Numbered from the stretch's first letter, positions 48,723 to 59,824 are shown. The stretch: DNA of 64,000 nucleotides from Sporosarcina sp. FSL W7-1349 (GCF_038003045.1 NZ_JBBOOK010000001.1:2170001-2234000); one strand, 5' to 3'. The notes: generated from the letters alone by a model not told the origin. Numbers and translations: made by a program.

Positions 48723-48905
48723 AATGTTATGAGCGACGAATACGATTTTATGAGCGCAACATTCTCTGTTATAAGCGCGAGGCCACCTCTTATGGGCGTA
48801 GCACCCGCTGTTATAAGCGCAAGGCCACCTCTTATGAGCGCGGCACCCGCTGTTATAAGCGCCAAGCCACCACTTATGAGCGAAGCCCCAGTTATGAGCA
48901 ATCCC
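48722..48905 (+). repeat. repeat array C4 (family C)
   Basis: About eight units of 21 bp with cores TTATGAGCG and TTATAAGCGC. Pairs of units repeat (GAGGCCACCTCTTATG and a CACCCGCTGTTATAAGCGC half). Lies directly beyond the glyA terminator. Confidence 0.88.
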
Positions 48906-48920
48906 CTATCCGCCGCGCCC

Positions 48921-48957
48921 AAAAGAAAAACCGCCACGGGCGTAGCCCGGGCGGTTT
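48921..48957 (-). terminator. terminator after glyA
   Basis: AAACCGCCACGGGC / GCCCGGGCGGTTT with a 3-base loop, T-rich tail on the minus strand. Confidence 0.88.
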
Positions 48958-48961
48958 CTCA

Positions 48962-50215
48962 TTAGCTGTATAGTGGGAATTTGGCAGTGAGGGCAGCGAC
49001 GCGTTGGCGTGCTTCTTCTTTGACTGCTTCGTCCTCGTGGTTTTTGAGAAGTTTGGCGATGATGAGGCCGACTTCTTTCATTTCTTCTTCTTTGAATCCG
49101 CGTGTTGTGACGGCTGGCGTACCGATCCGGATACCCGATGTGACGAATGGGCTTTCAGTATCGAATGGGACAGTGTTTTTGTTCACTGTGATGCCGACTT
49201 CATCCAGCACGTGCTCTGCGACTTTCCCTGTGATCTCGAGCGAGTTCAATTTCAATAGAATTAAGTGGTTGTCCGTACCGCCGGAGACGATATCGACGCC
49301 TTCTGCGACCAATGTTTCGCCAAGTGCTTTCGCATTGCGTTTCACTTGTTTGGCGTACTCTTTGAATTCCGGTTGTTGTAATTCTCCGAATGCCACGGCT
49401 TTCGCTGCGATGACGTGCATGAGCGGGCCGCCTTGGATGCCCGGGAATACCGATTTGTCGAGTTTCCGGCCGAATTCTTCCGCGAATTCTTCATTTACCA
49501 AGATCAGACCGCCGCGTGGTCCGCGCAATGTTTTATGTGTTGTGGACGTAACGAAGTGCGCGTGCGGCACTGGGTTCGGGTGTTCGCCCGCTGCAACAAG
49601 ACCTGCGATATGGGCCATGTCGACGAATAGATAAGCGCCGACTTCATCCGCAATTTCACGGAATTTCGCGAAGTCGATTTCACGTGGATACGCACTTGCG
49701 CCTGCCACGATCATTTTTGGTTTATGTTCCAACGCTTTTTCACGGACATCGTTATAGTCGATGCGCTCGTCTTCTTTGCTTACACCATATTCTACGAAAT
49801 TGTACAATTCACCTGAGAAGTTGACCGGGCTTCCGTGCGTCAAGTGGCCGCCGTGGGAAAGATTCATGCCCAGCACTGTGTCACCTGGTTTCAGCACTGT
49901 GAAATACACAGCCATGTTCGCCTGTGCACCGGAGTGCGGTTGGACGTTCGCGTACGCTGCTCCAAAAATCTCTTTCAAGCGGTCGCGGGCGATGTTTTCG
50001 ACAACGTCGACATGCTCACAGCCACCATAATAGCGTCGGCCTGGGTAGCCTTCCGCATATTTATTCGTCAAGTAGGAGCCTTGTGCTTCCATAACCGCTT
50101 CTGTGACGAAGTTTTCGGAGGCGATCAGTTCGATGTTGGAATTTTGACGATTTTTCTCGGCCATGATTGCCTCATATACAGCCGCGTCGTTCCGTTGTAC
50201 GTTGCTTAAATCCAT
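48962..50215 (-). CDS. glyA: serine hydroxymethyltransferase
   Basis: 417 aa, PLP enzyme that interconverts serine and glycine with tetrahydrofolate. Lys-binding motif [15 protein letters not shown]-terminal [13 protein letters not shown] and [14 protein letters not shown]. Start after AAAGGGG. Confidence 0.98.
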   Translation of the reverse strand: MDLSNVQRNDAAVYEAIMAEKNRQNSNIELIASENFVTEAVMEAQGSYLTNKYAEGYPGRRYYGGCEHVDVVENIARDRLKEIFGAAYANVQPHSGAQANMAVYFTVLKPGDTVLGMNLSHGGHLTHGSPVNFSGELYNFVEYGVSKEDERIDYNDVREKALEHKPKMIVAGASAYPREIDFAKFREIADEVGAYLFVDMAHIAGLVAAGEHPNPVPHAHFVTSTTHKTLRGPRGGLILVNEEFAEEFGRKLDKSVFPGIQGGPLMHVIAAKAVAFGELQQPEFKEYAKQVKRNAKALGETLVAEGVDIVSGGTDNHLILLKLNSLEITGKVAEHVLDEVGITVNKNTVPFDTESPFVTSGIRIGTPAVTTRGFKEEEMKEVGLIIAKLLKNHEDEAVKEEARQRVAALTAKFPLYS

Positions 50216-50273
50216 GTACTATTTCCCCTTTATTTTTTATAGTAGTGCACTGGGTCGAATGAAAACCTTATTT

Positions 50274-50834
50274 TTATTCGATCCGATAAACCGCTCGTTC
50301 CCCGCCGATCAGCTTCGGCCGGGTTGTTGCGATGGTGACGACCGCGTCGCCGATTTGCCGGATGGATGTCCGGATCGGGACGGCTACCGGCCGCAGGTGC
50401 ATGCCGATCATCGTCTGTCCAATGTCTATCCCCGCGTGGGCACGGAGGGATTCCACGACGACCGGATCTTCCAAATGTTGATAGGCATAGGCCGACATGG
50501 ACCCGCCCGCCCGGACGACCGGAATGACCGACACCGGGTCAAGTTCGAATTTCTCGCTCGCCTTCCGTTCAACCGTCAAAGCTCGGTTAATATGCTCGCA
50601 TCCTTGAAATGCGAGATGCACTCCGTACTTTTTGGCGAATGCCTGCAACGGGCCAAAAAATGCCTCTCCGATTTCCAAGGCGCCGCCCGTTCCGATCCGT
50701 TTACCGGCCACTTCGGAAGTAGAGCAGCCGATGACGAAAAACGTACCGCGCGCAGGCGGGGCTTGTTCGGCCATTTCATCTAACAGTTGTTCCAGTTGAA
50801 GCTTCCATAAATGTAAAGCATCCACTTTCGACAC
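50274..50834 (-). CDS. ywlG: UPF0340/TIGR01440 family protein YwlG
   Basis: 186 aa from GTG 50834. Signature VIGCSTSEVAGKRIGTGGAL and FQGCEHINRALTVER, VRAGGSMSAYAYQHL. The family is conserved in Firmicutes next to glyA and rpiB; function unknown. Nine bases downstream of rpiB, so part of the ywl operon. Confidence 0.9.
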   Translation of the reverse strand: MSKVDALHLWKLQLEQLLDEMAEQAPPARGTFFVIGCSTSEVAGKRIGTGGALEIGEAFFGPLQAFAKKYGVHLAFQGCEHINRALTVERKASEKFELDPVSVIPVVRAGGSMSAYAYQHLEDPVVVESLRAHAGIDIGQTMIGMHLRPVAVPIRTSIRQIGDAVVTIATTRPKLIGGERAVYRIE

Positions 50835-50843
50835 CTGCCTTCC

Positions 50844-51281
50844 TTACTCCTCGAGCTCCATCAGCTTGCCAATCCGACGCTCGTGACGCCCGCCTTCGAA
50901 AGGCGTTTTCAGCCAAGTCGACACGATTTCCCGTGCCAATCCAGGACCGATGACCCGCTCTCCCATCGCCAGCACGTTCGAATCGTTATGCTGACGTGTC
51001 GCTTTGGCACTGAACACGTCATGGACTAGCGCGCAACGGATGCCTTTCACTTTATTTGCAGCAATGGACATGCCGATTCCGGTTCCGCAAATCAGAATGC
51101 CACGGTCGAAGTTCCCTAGGGCGACTCCCGTGGCGACCGGTTCGGCAAAATCCGGATAATCGACAGAATCCTCCGAATCTGGTCCGAAGTCAACATATTC
51201 GATGTTCATCTCAACCAGTAATTGAATGATCTCACGGCGCAAATTATTGCCGCCATGATCTGAAGAAATCGCGATTTTCAC
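50844..51281 (-). CDS. rpiB: ribose-5-phosphate isomerase B
   Basis: 145 aa from GTG 51281 after AGAGGG. SSDHGGNNLRREI, active-site Cys in ILICGTGIGMSIAANK and the His/Arg of HDVFSAKATRQHND. Interconverts ribose-5-P and ribulose-5-P. Also called ywlF. Confidence 0.93.
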   Translation of the reverse strand: MKIAISSDHGGNNLRREIIQLLVEMNIEYVDFGPDSEDSVDYPDFAEPVATGVALGNFDRGILICGTGIGMSIAANKVKGIRCALVHDVFSAKATRQHNDSNVLAMGERVIGPGLAREIVSTWLKTPFEGGRHERRIGKLMELEE

Positions 51282-51332
51282 TGCGTCCCTCTTTTCGTAA
51301 TATACTCACAAACATTCTACCACCAATTCGAC

Positions 51333-51372
51333 AAAAAAAACACAACCCAGTTGAATTTACCGGTTGTGTTTT
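51333..51372 (-). terminator. terminator after chemotaxis receptor gene
   Basis: AAAACACAACC / GGTTGTGTTTT with T8 on the minus strand; contains the stop codon. Confidence 0.85.
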
Positions 51373-52673
51373 CCGAAATTATCATCATTTCGATCGAATT
51401 GTTTGATGACTTCGTAAAGACCTTCTGCTTGTTTTTTCAAATGAGCTGCAATTTCATCTGCTTTTTCGATGGACTGCACTTGTTCTTCCGTGGCAGCTCT
51501 AACCTCTTCTGCCCCGGCTGATGTCTCTTCAGCAATGGCAGCCACCTCCCTGGACTGGCGCGCTGTCGTTTCGATGCTGGCAAGCTGGTTCTCGACGAAT
51601 TTGGTGATCTCTACTACAGAATCCGCCATGCCATTCACTTTACCGGTCATCGCTTCCATGTCACTGCTTGTCTCATTCGCCCGTTCGGCTTCGATGACTG
51701 CCGTTCTGACCTGCTCCTCAATTTCCTGGACAACTTTCGTGACATCTGTCTGGATTGTGGAGACTAATGTAGAAATACCTTGGACGGCTTTTGCACTTTC
51801 ATCCGCCAGCACCCGGACCTCTTCCGCTACAACCGCAAAGCCTTTCCCATGCTCGCCCGCCCGCGCCGCTTCAATGGACGCGTTCAAAGCAAGAAGATTC
51901 GTTTGCGCTGCGATGTTGCCGACCAGTTGAACGATCTCACCGATTTTTTGCGCATTGTCGTCCAACTGGCGGATGGTTCCAAGTGATAATTCACTCCGGT
52001 CCGCCATGTTGCGGATCCCTTCCACCAAGGAACGGAATGTAGCTGTCGTATGGGTTAATTCCGCTAACATCTCTTGCGATTGAATCTTGGAACTTTCCGC
52101 TCTGCCATTCACTTCGACAGCCAGCACCCGGACTTCTTCAATCGCTTCCGCCGTTTCTTGGATGGAGGCTGCAGACTCCTCGGCACCGGACGAAATCTCC
52201 ATGATCGTCATGGCGACAGCATCCGCCTGTCTTGCAGCAGTGCCTGTCTCTATGGATAAATGATCGACCGTACTCGCTGTCTGCTTGAAGTTCTCCTCGA
52301 TTTGGCCAACAATCGTCCGCAAGTTCTCAAGCATTTGGAAAAATGCCTCTGCCACAGAGCGGATTTCATCTGACGTCTTCGGCAGCTCGACCTCTGTCGC
52401 AAGTTTCCCTTCCGCGACTTGAATGGCCGCTTCCTCCAACTTCTGCAGTGCTTTCGTTAATATCGTGCCGAATACGGCCGCCAAAATGGCCGACCACGCA
52501 ATCCCCATGGCGAACGTCATGATCGCAAACCAGAACGGTTCAAAGTCCGGGAAGAAATTTGGCTGCAGCACGTAGATGAAAAATGCGCTTGTGGAATAAG
52601 TGATGATAGCCAAAATTGCTACAAAAAGGACCAATTTCTTTCGTAACCCAAATTTTTTCCCGTTTCTCTTCAT
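51357..52673 (-). CDS. methyl-accepting chemotaxis protein
   Basis: 438 aa. Two N-terminal membrane helices close together ([40 protein letters not shown]) leave no room for a large outside sensor, then HAMP (residues about 75-130) and the signalling hairpin with tip [20 protein letters not shown] and [22 protein letters not shown] 52673 is six bases after GGAGGG; ATG 52679 would overlap the ywlE stop. It sits within the ywl gene group, which is unusual. Ligand unknown; it may sense membrane or energy state. Confidence 0.92.
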   Translation of the reverse strand: MKRNGKKFGLRKKLVLFVAILAIITYSTSAFFIYVLQPNFFPDFEPFWFAIMTFAMGIAWSAILAAVFGTILTKALQKLEEAAIQVAEGKLATEVELPKTSDEIRSVAEAFFQMLENLRTIVGQIEENFKQTASTVDHLSIETGTAARQADAVAMTIMEISSGAEESAASIQETAEAIEEVRVLAVEVNGRAESSKIQSQEMLAELTHTTATFRSLVEGIRNMADRSELSLGTIRQLDDNAQKIGEIVQLVGNIAAQTNLLALNASIEAARAGEHGKGFAVVAEEVRVLADESAKAVQGISTLVSTIQTDVTKVVQEIEEQVRTAVIEAERANETSSDMEAMTGKVNGMADSVVEITKFVENQLASIETTARQSREVAAIAEETSAGAEEVRAATEEQVQSIEKADEIAAHLKKQAEGLYEVIKQFDRNDDNFGKHNR

Positions 52674-52675
52674 TT

Positions 52676-53116
52676 TCATCCCTCCGTCAATTTCCGCTCC
52701 AGCTCGTCCATAATTTGCACCAACTCTTCGAATGTGCGGCGATAGATTTCCAGACTTCCGCCAAATGGATCTTGCACATCTTCCATTGCATCAGGTCGTA
52801 CAAATTCTTTGATTGTGAAAATCTTATGTGACAAGGCCGGATAAGCTTCGTGCAATACCGATCGATGCGCCCCCGTCATCGTCAACACAGCATCCGCCCA
52901 ATCCAAATTCTCTTCCGATAACGAATGGGAAACCGGCGTATACGGCATACCCGCTTCTTCGATCAATTGCTGGGCATTCGAAGAGATTGGAGCTCCATCC
53001 ATCGCATGGATTCCCGCCGACCGGACTTCTACGCCTTCCAATTCTTTTGCTCGTAAAATTGCTTCTGCCATCGGACTTCTGCATGTATTTCCAGTACAAA
53101 TCATGTAAATGTTCAT
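52676..53116 (-). CDS. ywlE: protein-arginine phosphatase YwlE
   Basis: 146 aa low-molecular-weight phosphatase. P-loop [15 protein letters not shown] with the Thr that in YwlE favours phosphoarginine over phosphotyrosine; [13 protein letters not shown] supplies the general acid Asp. Counteracts McsB arginine kinase in stress response. Start at 53116 has a weak binding site. Confidence 0.9.
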   Translation of the reverse strand: MNIYMICTGNTCRSPMAEAILRAKELEGVEVRSAGIHAMDGAPISSNAQQLIEEAGMPYTPVSHSLSEENLDWADAVLTMTGAHRSVLHEAYPALSHKIFTIKEFVRPDAMEDVQDPFGGSLEIYRRTFEELVQIMDELERKLTEG

Positions 53117-53175
53117 CCAAAATCACCATCTCTCTTAAGAATAACGAATCTTTATGAATTAAGGAATAGATATTT

Positions 53176-53676
53176 TCAACTAAAACAAGACATAATCCCC
53201 ATAATCGTCAAAACAGACCCTGCTATAATCCTTAGAACTCTTCCATTTTTTATACCAAGCTTGGTCCGTAATACGAGAACGGCATAAGCAAAAAAAAGGG
53301 AGAAGAATCCGGAGGCAGCAATAAATAGAAATTTATTCATTTGAAGCATACCAAAAGAAACGCTGACCGAAAAGGAATCCAGACTCACCGCCAGGGCGAC
53401 TAGGAATGGGTGCACTTGTTTCGCCTGTGGACCGCCATCATCTTGGAGAAGCATATGCAGGCCGATCAACGCCAGCAGGACGCCGGAAAGCAAACTGCTC
53501 CATTCCGAAAAGAGATGCGCCGAAAACTCCCCCATCCCGTAACCGATGAAAGGGAGTGCAGTATTGAGAAAAGCTGTCCACAATGCGAGGAACATTCTAC
53601 CCCGCCTCACTTGTAAGAGCGCATAGACGATTATAATGTCAAGAGTCGTCACACCCGCCGCGAAAAGTTCCGCCAA
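53176..53676 (-). CDS. mntP: manganese efflux pump MntP-like
   Basis: 166 aa from TTG 53676, seven bases after AAGGAGG. Six hydrophobic helices; acidic residues in VTTLDIIIVYALL and VALAVSLDSFSVSVSFG are the paired DxxS-type motifs of MntP (B. subtilis YwlD). Would export manganese. No yybP-ykoY riboswitch is visible. Confidence 0.82.
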   Translation of the reverse strand: MAELFAAGVTTLDIIIVYALLQVRRGRMFLALWTAFLNTALPFIGYGMGEFSAHLFSEWSSLLSGVLLALIGLHMLLQDDGGPQAKQVHPFLVALAVSLDSFSVSVSFGMLQMNKFLFIAASGFFSLFFAYAVLVLRTKLGIKNGRVLRIIAGSVLTIMGIMSCFS

Positions 53677-53744
53677 TTGAAAACCTCCTTGCAAACCACA
53701 TCCGTCCATCTTATGCGGATGCCAAGGAGGTCATACATATTCGA

Positions 53745-54779
53745 TCATTCAGTTCGATCGCTATATTGTTTTCCATCCGCCGCTTTTATTAGGCGGTTCA
53801 TCACGGCCACTCCGACCCCGCTCAAATCAGTCTCCACGGCGAGGATGATGTCCGCTTTCGTCATATCGCATTGGCGGAGCGCCCGATATAAATTGGACGC
53901 CATCGCTTCGTGATTATGCAGCGAACCGATGGAAAAATACCAATCCGCCGCATCCGTTTGCATTTCATCCGGACCAACGACCGCGACCTTCTTCCCTTCG
54001 CTTTGCAAAGTTTGGATCGCCACCTCCAATTTCCGACCATCTGGATGAATGACGAATAAAGGGGCGTCGGGGGCATAATGAGTATATTTCATCCCTGGAG
54101 AACGGGGAGCCTTTTCGATTTCACCGACCTCGTTTTGAACCGGGCCGATCACTTCCTCGATCATTTCCTGCGTTGTATTTCCCGGTCTTAAAATGGTCGG
54201 TGGTACTGTGGTCATGTCAAGAACTGTAGATTCGACGCCGACTCCCGTCCGTCCCCCGTCCAGAATCATTGGAATCCGCCCATCCAGATCATCCAACACA
54301 TGAGTTGCTTCCGTTGGACTCGGTTTGCCGCTCCGGTTTGCACTTGGCGCAGCTACCGGCTCGCCCAGCGCACGCAATAGACGGATCGCTACCGGATGAT
54401 CGGGCATCCGGATGCCGACCGTCTCCACACCCGGCGTCACATTCGGCGCAATCTGTCCAGGTTTCATTTCAAACACCAAGGTGAGGGGGCCCGGCCAAAA
54501 TGCTTTCATAAGCTTTTTCGCATCAGCCGTAATGCCGGTCGCAAACTTCTCGACCTCTTCAGCATTGCCAATATGTACAATGAGCGGATTGTCGGAGGGC
54601 CGCCCTTTGGCTTCGAAAATTTTCCGCACGGCCGCTTCGTCCGTTGCCACGGCACCAAGTCCGTATACTGTCTCGGTCGGAAAAGAGACGACGCCCCCCT
54701 TTTTCAATATATCCACAGCTTGTTTATAAATATTTTCATTATCCATAGAGTTATCCACGGAAATGAGGATCGTTTCCAT
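53745..54779 (-). CDS. ywlC: threonylcarbamoyl-AMP synthase (Sua5/YwlC)
   Basis: 344 aa. YrdC domain (GGVVSFPTETVYGLGA, KGRPSDNPLIVHI, SANRSGKPSPTEA) joined to a C-terminal Sua5 domain (SPGMKYTHYAPDAPL). Makes threonylcarbamoyl-AMP for the t6A37 modification of tRNAs. Start after AAAGGGGG. Confidence 0.94.
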   Translation of the reverse strand: METILISVDNSMDNENIYKQAVDILKKGGVVSFPTETVYGLGAVATDEAAVRKIFEAKGRPSDNPLIVHIGNAEEVEKFATGITADAKKLMKAFWPGPLTLVFEMKPGQIAPNVTPGVETVGIRMPDHPVAIRLLRALGEPVAAPSANRSGKPSPTEATHVLDDLDGRIPMILDGGRTGVGVESTVLDMTTVPPTILRPGNTTQEMIEEVIGPVQNEVGEIEKAPRSPGMKYTHYAPDAPLFVIHPDGRKLEVAIQTLQSEGKKVAVVGPDEMQTDAADWYFSIGSLHNHEAMASNLYRALRQCDMTKADIILAVETDLSGVGVAVMNRLIKAADGKQYSDRTE

Positions 54780-54839
54780 TCAATAAACCCCCTTTTATGC
54801 ACATCTTCAACAACTTATCCACATTTTTTGTTGATAAAT

Positions 54840-55394
54840 TTAATCAAACAGCTTTTTTATCCACTCCCAGATGAAGAATTTAACCTTTTCATCCTCTTTC
54901 TCTTTGTCTGGAAAACAGACTTTTGGAAATAATGCACACCACCAATTATCCCCACGCCCGCTGCCAATCGTCAAAATATAGGCATCGTATCGCGCCTGTG
55001 GGTGAATGAAGTAGCCTGAACGCTTCGGCGGAAACAGGGCATCCGTCCTGACAAAGGAAATATCACGGCCTCCCGCCAAACTGTCGGCAATGGCCACAAT
55101 CTCATGTTCCACCGCTTCCAAGTTATCCACAATCTCCGCCTTCGAACCGGACGAAGCTAGCGCCTGCTCAATCAAAGGTGCAATCGACTGTTGAATCTCC
55201 TGCTTGACGTGCTGGTCAGCGGGCGCATCGGAATGAGCCAACACCCGGAACCGAATTGTCTCTTCCTCTTCCGGCGCCATCGTCAATAAGGCGATGGCTG
55301 CTTGGACGATGATGAGCAGAAGAATCATCTCGATGAATGGCAAAATTTTATCCACAATTGTTTTCTTTCTCGTAATCACGTAATCTGGCAACAT
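54840..55394 (-). CDS. spoIIR: stage II sporulation protein SpoIIR
   Basis: 184 aa after AGGAGGGG. N-terminal span (IEMILLLIIVQAAIALLTM), then IRFRVLAHSDAPADQHVKQE, the signature of SpoIIR. Secreted from the forespore to trigger cleavage of pro-sigma-E by SpoIIGA. Preceded by a sigma-F promoter that overlaps the end of prmC. Confidence 0.94.
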   Translation of the reverse strand: MLPDYVITRKKTIVDKILPFIEMILLLIIVQAAIALLTMAPEEEETIRFRVLAHSDAPADQHVKQEIQQSIAPLIEQALASSGSKAEIVDNLEAVEHEIVAIADSLAGGRDISFVRTDALFPPKRSGYFIHPQARYDAYILTIGSGRGDNWWCALFPKVCFPDKEKEDEKVKFFIWEWIKKLFD

Positions 55395-55413
55395 ATCGTT
55401 CCCCTCCTACCTG

Positions 55414-55443
55414 CATTGTTACCAGGGGAGGAGAAATCTATTC
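55414..55443 (-). promoter_or_regulatory. sigma-F promoter of spoIIR
   Basis: GAATA (-35) and GGTAACAATG (-10, full match to GGnnAnAMTR) with 15 bases between, on the minus strand. Confidence 0.65.
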
Positions 55444-56292
55444 ACCAATCTTGCAAAATATCATCCGATCCTTGCCGTTAATATCTTTCTCCACTTCGAC
55501 CGCCGCCCCAGGGAACGCTTTTTCGAACAGGCGGCGAACAGCGGACCCTTGCAAATGGCCGATTTCCAATCCGATCAAACCGGGCGTCTTCATTAACGGA
55601 GGCAAAGTTTCGGCAAGCTTCTGGTAGAAGAACAGCCCCTCCTCTTCCGCGAATAAAGCGCCATGCGGTTCATGATCGAGGACGGTTGCCGACATTTGCT
55701 CGGCCTCCCCTATAGCGATATACGGAGGATTGGAGAGGATGATATCCCATTTTCGACCGGCGAGCGGTTCCGCCATGTCGCCTTGCAGGAACGTCACATC
55801 TGCCCCATGACGAACTGCATTTTCTGCCGCTACGGCGAGCGCTTCCTCGCTAATATCCGTTGCGCTCACGATCGCTTCGGGCCACTCCTTTTTGAACGTG
55901 ACGGCAATTGCGCCGCTACCGGTGCCGATATCCGCCACCCAGATCGCTTGGTCGCCGAAGAGCGAACGGGCACGTTGGATTGCCCCCAGCACAAGTTCTT
56001 CCGTCTCCGGTCGCGGAATGAGGACATGTTCATTGACACGGAATGAGCGCCCATAGAAATCTTCGGCGCCGATAATATATTGGACGGGTTTTCCCGTGAG
56101 CAGTTCTTCGGTTTGATTCCAAAACATTTCATGTTGCCCAGGGGTCAATGGTTCGCGTAAATCTGCGAGTAGTGCAGCGCCCCTTTTCCCAGTCACCGAC
56201 TCCATTAACAGACGCGCAGTATTCGGTTCGAGCCCGCGCACTTCCAATAAAGAAGAGGCGCGATGCAGCGCCTCGTGGATTTTCTCAGTCAT
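55438..56292 (-). CDS. prmC: release factor glutamine methyltransferase
   Basis: 284 aa from ATG 56292, which overlaps the prfA stop by 8 bp. SAM-binding GTGSGAIAV and the substrate motif [16 protein letters not shown] earlier. Methylates the Gln of the GGQ motif of release factors. Confidence 0.95.
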   Translation of the reverse strand: MTEKIHEALHRASSLLEVRGLEPNTARLLMESVTGKRGAALLADLREPLTPGQHEMFWNQTEELLTGKPVQYIIGAEDFYGRSFRVNEHVLIPRPETEELVLGAIQRARSLFGDQAIWVADIGTGSGAIAVTFKKEWPEAIVSATDISEEALAVAAENAVRHGADVTFLQGDMAEPLAGRKWDIILSNPPYIAIGEAEQMSATVLDHEPHGALFAEEEGLFFYQKLAETLPPLMKTPGLIGLEIGHLQGSAVRRLFEKAFPGAAVEVEKDINGKDRMIFCKIGE

Positions 56293-57361
56293 GGCGATCC
56301 AAGCTTTCCAGACGATACGCCTGCTCCTCCATGATGAGTGCATCGATGACTTCGTCGAGTTTTCCTTCGATAATTTGATCCAATTTTTGGATTGTCAAAC
56401 CGATGCGGTGGTCCGTCACTCGGTTTTGCGGAAAATTATACGTGCGCACCCGTTCGGAACGGTCTCCTGTCCCAACGGCGGATTTCCGCTTTTCATCGTA
56501 TTCCGCCTGCGCTTCCCGGGTGAATTTGTCGTAAATCCGGGCACGCAGCACTTTCATCGCCTTCTCTTTATTTTTAATTTGCGATTTTTCGTCTTGGCAA
56601 GATACCGTGATGCCCGTCGGAAGATGCGTCAAGCGAACCGCGGACATCGTCGTATTGACGGACTGCCCCCCGGGACCGGACGAGGCAAACGTATCTGTCC
56701 GGATATCTTTCTCATGGATGTCGATTTCGACTTCCTCCGCTTCCGGCAAGCAAGCAACCGTCGCGGTGGACGTATGAATCCGCCCACCCGATTCAGTTTC
56801 CGGCACACGCTGAACCCGGTGCGCCCCATTCTCAAACTTCAGTTTGGAGTAGGCCCCCGCACCATTGACAAGGAAAATGATCTCCTTGAAACCGCCCAGC
56901 TCAGTCGGCGAGGAATCCATCACTTCAATTTTCCAGTTGTTGTGCTCCGCATACCGGCTGTACATGCGGAACAGGCTCGCCGCAAACAGCGCCGCCTCAT
57001 CTCCGCCGGCTGCCCCACGGATCTCCATAATAACGTTCTTACTATCGTTCGGATCTTTCGGCACAAGCAATAATTTCAACTGGCCCTCCAATTCCTCTAT
57101 TCGATCGGAAAGCTCCGCCACTTCCAGCTTGACCAGCTCTTTCATATCGTCATCGAGCGATTCTTGCAACATCTCTTTAGCACTATCCAACTCGGATTTC
57201 ACTTGTTTATAAGAGCGATATGTCTCCACAGTCTCCTGCAATCCCGACTGCTCTTTCGAATACTCCCGAAGCTTCGTCATATCACTAACCACCTCAGGAT
57301 CACTCAGCAACTCATTCAGATGCTCATATCGATCCTCCACTGCCTGCAGCCTCTCAAACAT
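56285..57361 (-). CDS. prfA: peptide chain release factor 1
   Basis: 358 aa from ATG 57361, seven bases after GAGGTG. GGQ in [12 protein letters not shown] and the RF1-specific PxT (PET) in [12 protein letters not shown]; ends translation at UAA and UAG. Coupled to prmC. Confidence 0.97.
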   Translation of the reverse strand: MFERLQAVEDRYEHLNELLSDPEVVSDMTKLREYSKEQSGLQETVETYRSYKQVKSELDSAKEMLQESLDDDMKELVKLEVAELSDRIEELEGQLKLLLVPKDPNDSKNVIMEIRGAAGGDEAALFAASLFRMYSRYAEHNNWKIEVMDSSPTELGGFKEIIFLVNGAGAYSKLKFENGAHRVQRVPETESGGRIHTSTATVACLPEAEEVEIDIHEKDIRTDTFASSGPGGQSVNTTMSAVRLTHLPTGITVSCQDEKSQIKNKEKAMKVLRARIYDKFTREAQAEYDEKRKSAVGTGDRSERVRTYNFPQNRVTDHRIGLTIQKLDQIIEGKLDEVIDALIMEEQAYRLESLDRHD

Positions 57362-57539
57362 TCTTGCACACCTCATCTTTAGGACTGTTTTGTACGTTCA
57401 TTGTACGGGAAACGCGGGGGGAAATACAGTGGTTTCTTTGGAACTGGGGGCGTAGGAGTGGAGCTGCAACAGATTCAGGGCGGACATTGTATATGATTGG
57501 GATCCCGGCTCAGATCCCAGCTGGGACCTCGCTGTGCTT

Positions 57540-58192
57540 CAAAGCATTCCGCTATACCTCACAATGTGCGGCTGAACCTTAAAACGTTTCGATGTTACCT
57601 TACAACAGTTCCACTCAACCTCGAAACGGCTAGGCACTTCTAAATGTTTTTGGATTAGTTCATAACGTTTTATTCCTGCTCGAAACATTTTAGGGCAGCC
57701 TCACAACATTTTCAACAAACCTCAAAACGATTGGACACTTCTAAACATTTTTCGCTCAGTTCACAACGTTTTATCTCTACCTCGAAATGTTTCACTCCCA
57801 TCCCACAACATTTTACCCTGACTTCAAAACGTTTTCACCACCTCACAATGTTTCAGGCGATCTTTGAAACGTTTCTTACACACTTCACAATGTTTCCCCT
57901 GAACCTCGAAACATTTTAGGACAGCCTCACAACATTTTCAACAAACCTCAAAACGATTGGACACTTCTAAACATTTTTCGCTCAGTTCACAACGTTTTAT
58001 CTCTACCTCGAAATGTTTCACTCCCATCCCACAACATTTTACTCTGACCTCAAAACGTTTTCACCACCTCACAATGTTTCAGGCGATCTTTGAAACGTTT
58101 CTTACACACTTCACAATGTTTCACTGGGACTTCTAAACATTTGAGGCCCACCTCACAACATTCACACCCAAACCTCGAAACGTTCCCGCCAT
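57540..58192 (+). repeat. repeat array A6 (family A, longest, with 218-bp duplication)
   Basis: About 30 units of 18-22 bp alternate CTCGAAAC-type and CTCACAAC-type cores. A block of 218 bp (57679-57896) recurs at 57905-58122 with three mismatches. Fills the prfA-tdk gap after the tdk terminator. The 170 bp before it (57370-57540) should hold the prfA promoter. Confidence 0.92.
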
Positions 58193-58194
58193 AC

Positions 58195-58224
58195 AAAAAA
58201 ACCGCCCGGCGACCGCCGGACGGG
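58195..58224 (-). terminator. terminator after tdk
   Basis: CCGCCCGGC / GCCGGACGG with T7 on the minus strand. Confidence 0.82.
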
Positions 58225-58233
58225 ATGCACTTT

Positions 58234-58839
58234 CTATTCTTTAGACAAAGGATTAACGCTGATGCCTTTCGGGACTTCATGATGTAATCTGCAGCGGGGC
58301 TCATATGCTTCAGAAGCACCGACCAAAATGACAGGATCATCGTAACCGGCGGGTGTGCCGTCGATCAGCCGCTGGGTTCGGCTTGCGGGCGATCCGCATA
58401 CCGTGCAGACGGCCTGCAATTTAGTGACATGTTCCGCAACTGCCATAAGACGCGGCATCGGTCCAAACGGTTCACCGCGGAAATCCTGATCCAGCCCCGC
58501 AATAATGACGCGGAAACCTCGATCGGCCAACTCCATCACCGTATCGACAATGCCTTCGTCAAAAAACTGCGCTTCATCGATGGCGATGACGTCATAATCT
58601 TCGGTGACAAACTCTTCAATATGGCTTGAACTTGCAACCGGATTGGCAATGACGGTCGTCCCATTATGGCTGACCACTGCCTCTTCGCTATACCGGTCAT
58701 CGATTTCCGGTTTGAACACCGCAATTTTCTGCTTGGCAAACTGCGCGCGCCTTACACGCCGTATCAATTCCTCGGACTTTCCTGAAAACATGCTCCCGCA
58801 AATGACCTCAATCCATCCGCCCTGCATCGTGACGTACAT
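58234..58839 (-). CDS. tdk: thymidine kinase
   Basis: 201 aa from ATG 58839 after AAAGGGGG. P-loop [18 protein letters not shown] and the zinc Cys pair [13 protein letters not shown]. Salvages thymidine in the cytoplasm. Monocistronic. Confidence 0.96.
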   Translation of the reverse strand: MYVTMQGGWIEVICGSMFSGKSEELIRRVRRAQFAKQKIAVFKPEIDDRYSEEAVVSHNGTTVIANPVASSSHIEEFVTEDYDVIAIDEAQFFDEGIVDTVMELADRGFRVIIAGLDQDFRGEPFGPMPRLMAVAEHVTKLQAVCTVCGSPASRTQRLIDGTPAGYDDPVILVGASEAYEPRCRLHHEVPKGISVNPLSKE

Positions 58840-58994
58840 GTAGGGTTCCCCCTTTCGTTTTCTGCAATTAATAACTTTGCGATGTCTATGTATTAAGACC
58901 AGAATGCCAAATAACACTCCAATTCGCACACCCGATCTGGACTACCACTTCACAAAACGCCTTTTCTCAAACCAATGCTTTCATAATCAGTACA

Positions 58995-59415
58995 GCCATG
59001 ACAGTTTTCGACCGGGCCCTCACAGTTTCCCCATTCGCCATGACAGTTCCACTTTTCCCCATGACAATCCGGCCGGGCCATGACAGTTTCTGTCCGAGCC
59101 CTCACAGTTCTCCTATTTGCCATGACAGTTCTACTTTTCCCCATGACAATTCGACTGAGCCATGACAGTTTTCACCCGAGCCCTTACAGTTCTCCCATTT
59201 GCCATGACAGTTCTACTTTTCCCCATGACAATTCGACCGGGCCATGACAGTTTCTGTCCGAGCCCTCACAGTTCTCCCATTTGCCATGACAGTTCTACTT
59301 TTCCCCATGACAATTCGACTGAGCCATGACAGTTTTCACCCGAGCCCTTACAGTTCTCCCATTCGCCATGACAGTTCCACTTTTCCCCATGACAGTCCGG
59401 CCGGGCCATGAATGT
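58995..59415 (+). repeat. repeat array D2 (family D, 82-bp higher-order repeat)
   Basis: Five super-units of 21+21+21+19 bp, cores CCATGACAGTT, CCCTCACAGTT, CCATGACAGTTC and CCATGACAATTC. The same super-period is found in D1, 13 kb away. Between the rpmE terminator and tdk. Confidence 0.92.
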
Positions 59416-59442
59416 TTCCTCCCGCCGCCATCAGAAAATGAA

Positions 59443-59476
59443 ATACCCGCCAGGCGCGTTGGCACCTGACGGGTAT
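59443..59476 (-). terminator. terminator after rpmE
   Basis: ATACCCGCCAGGCGC / GGCACCTGACGGGTAT, a long stem with a TTTCATTTTC tail on the minus strand. Confidence 0.8.
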
Positions 59477-59485
59477 GTGAAAAGC

Positions 59486-59701
59486 TTACTCTTGGCCTTC
59501 TTCTTTGAGGCCATATTTTTTGTTGAAGCGGTCGACACGGCCGTCCGCTGCAGCAAATTTTTGGCGTCCAGTGTAGAATGGGTGGCATGCTGAGCAAACT
59601 TCCACGCGGATGTCCTCTTTAACAGAACCTGTTTCGAATGTGTTGCCACATGAACAAGTAACAGTTGCTGTTTTATAAGCTGGATGAATTCCTGCTTTCA
59701 T
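59486..59701 (-). CDS. rpmE: ribosomal protein L31 (zinc-binding type)
   Basis: 71 aa from ATG 59701 after [23 protein letters not shown] with the second Cys pair in [10 protein letters not shown] marks the zinc-containing paralogue; ends [16 protein letters not shown]. Confidence 0.96.
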   Translation of the reverse strand: MKAGIHPAYKTATVTCSCGNTFETGSVKEDIRVEVCSACHPFYTGRQKFAAADGRVDRFNKKYGLKEEGQE

Positions 59702-59824
59702 CAATCTCTCTCCTCTCGCCCTGAACCATCTGGAACAGAGTTGTTATATAAGACTGATGCCTTACACGACCCGGATCTGCCAGTCGTATATGCAGCAGAT
59801 GATGGTATATACCATACCTAAAGC

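Noticed and set aside
48290..48965. Open frames of 129-144 codons with SALDPSYQ-like repeats
   Set aside because: Translation of arrays B2/C4; 20-bp units give a 20-residue period. No start signals.
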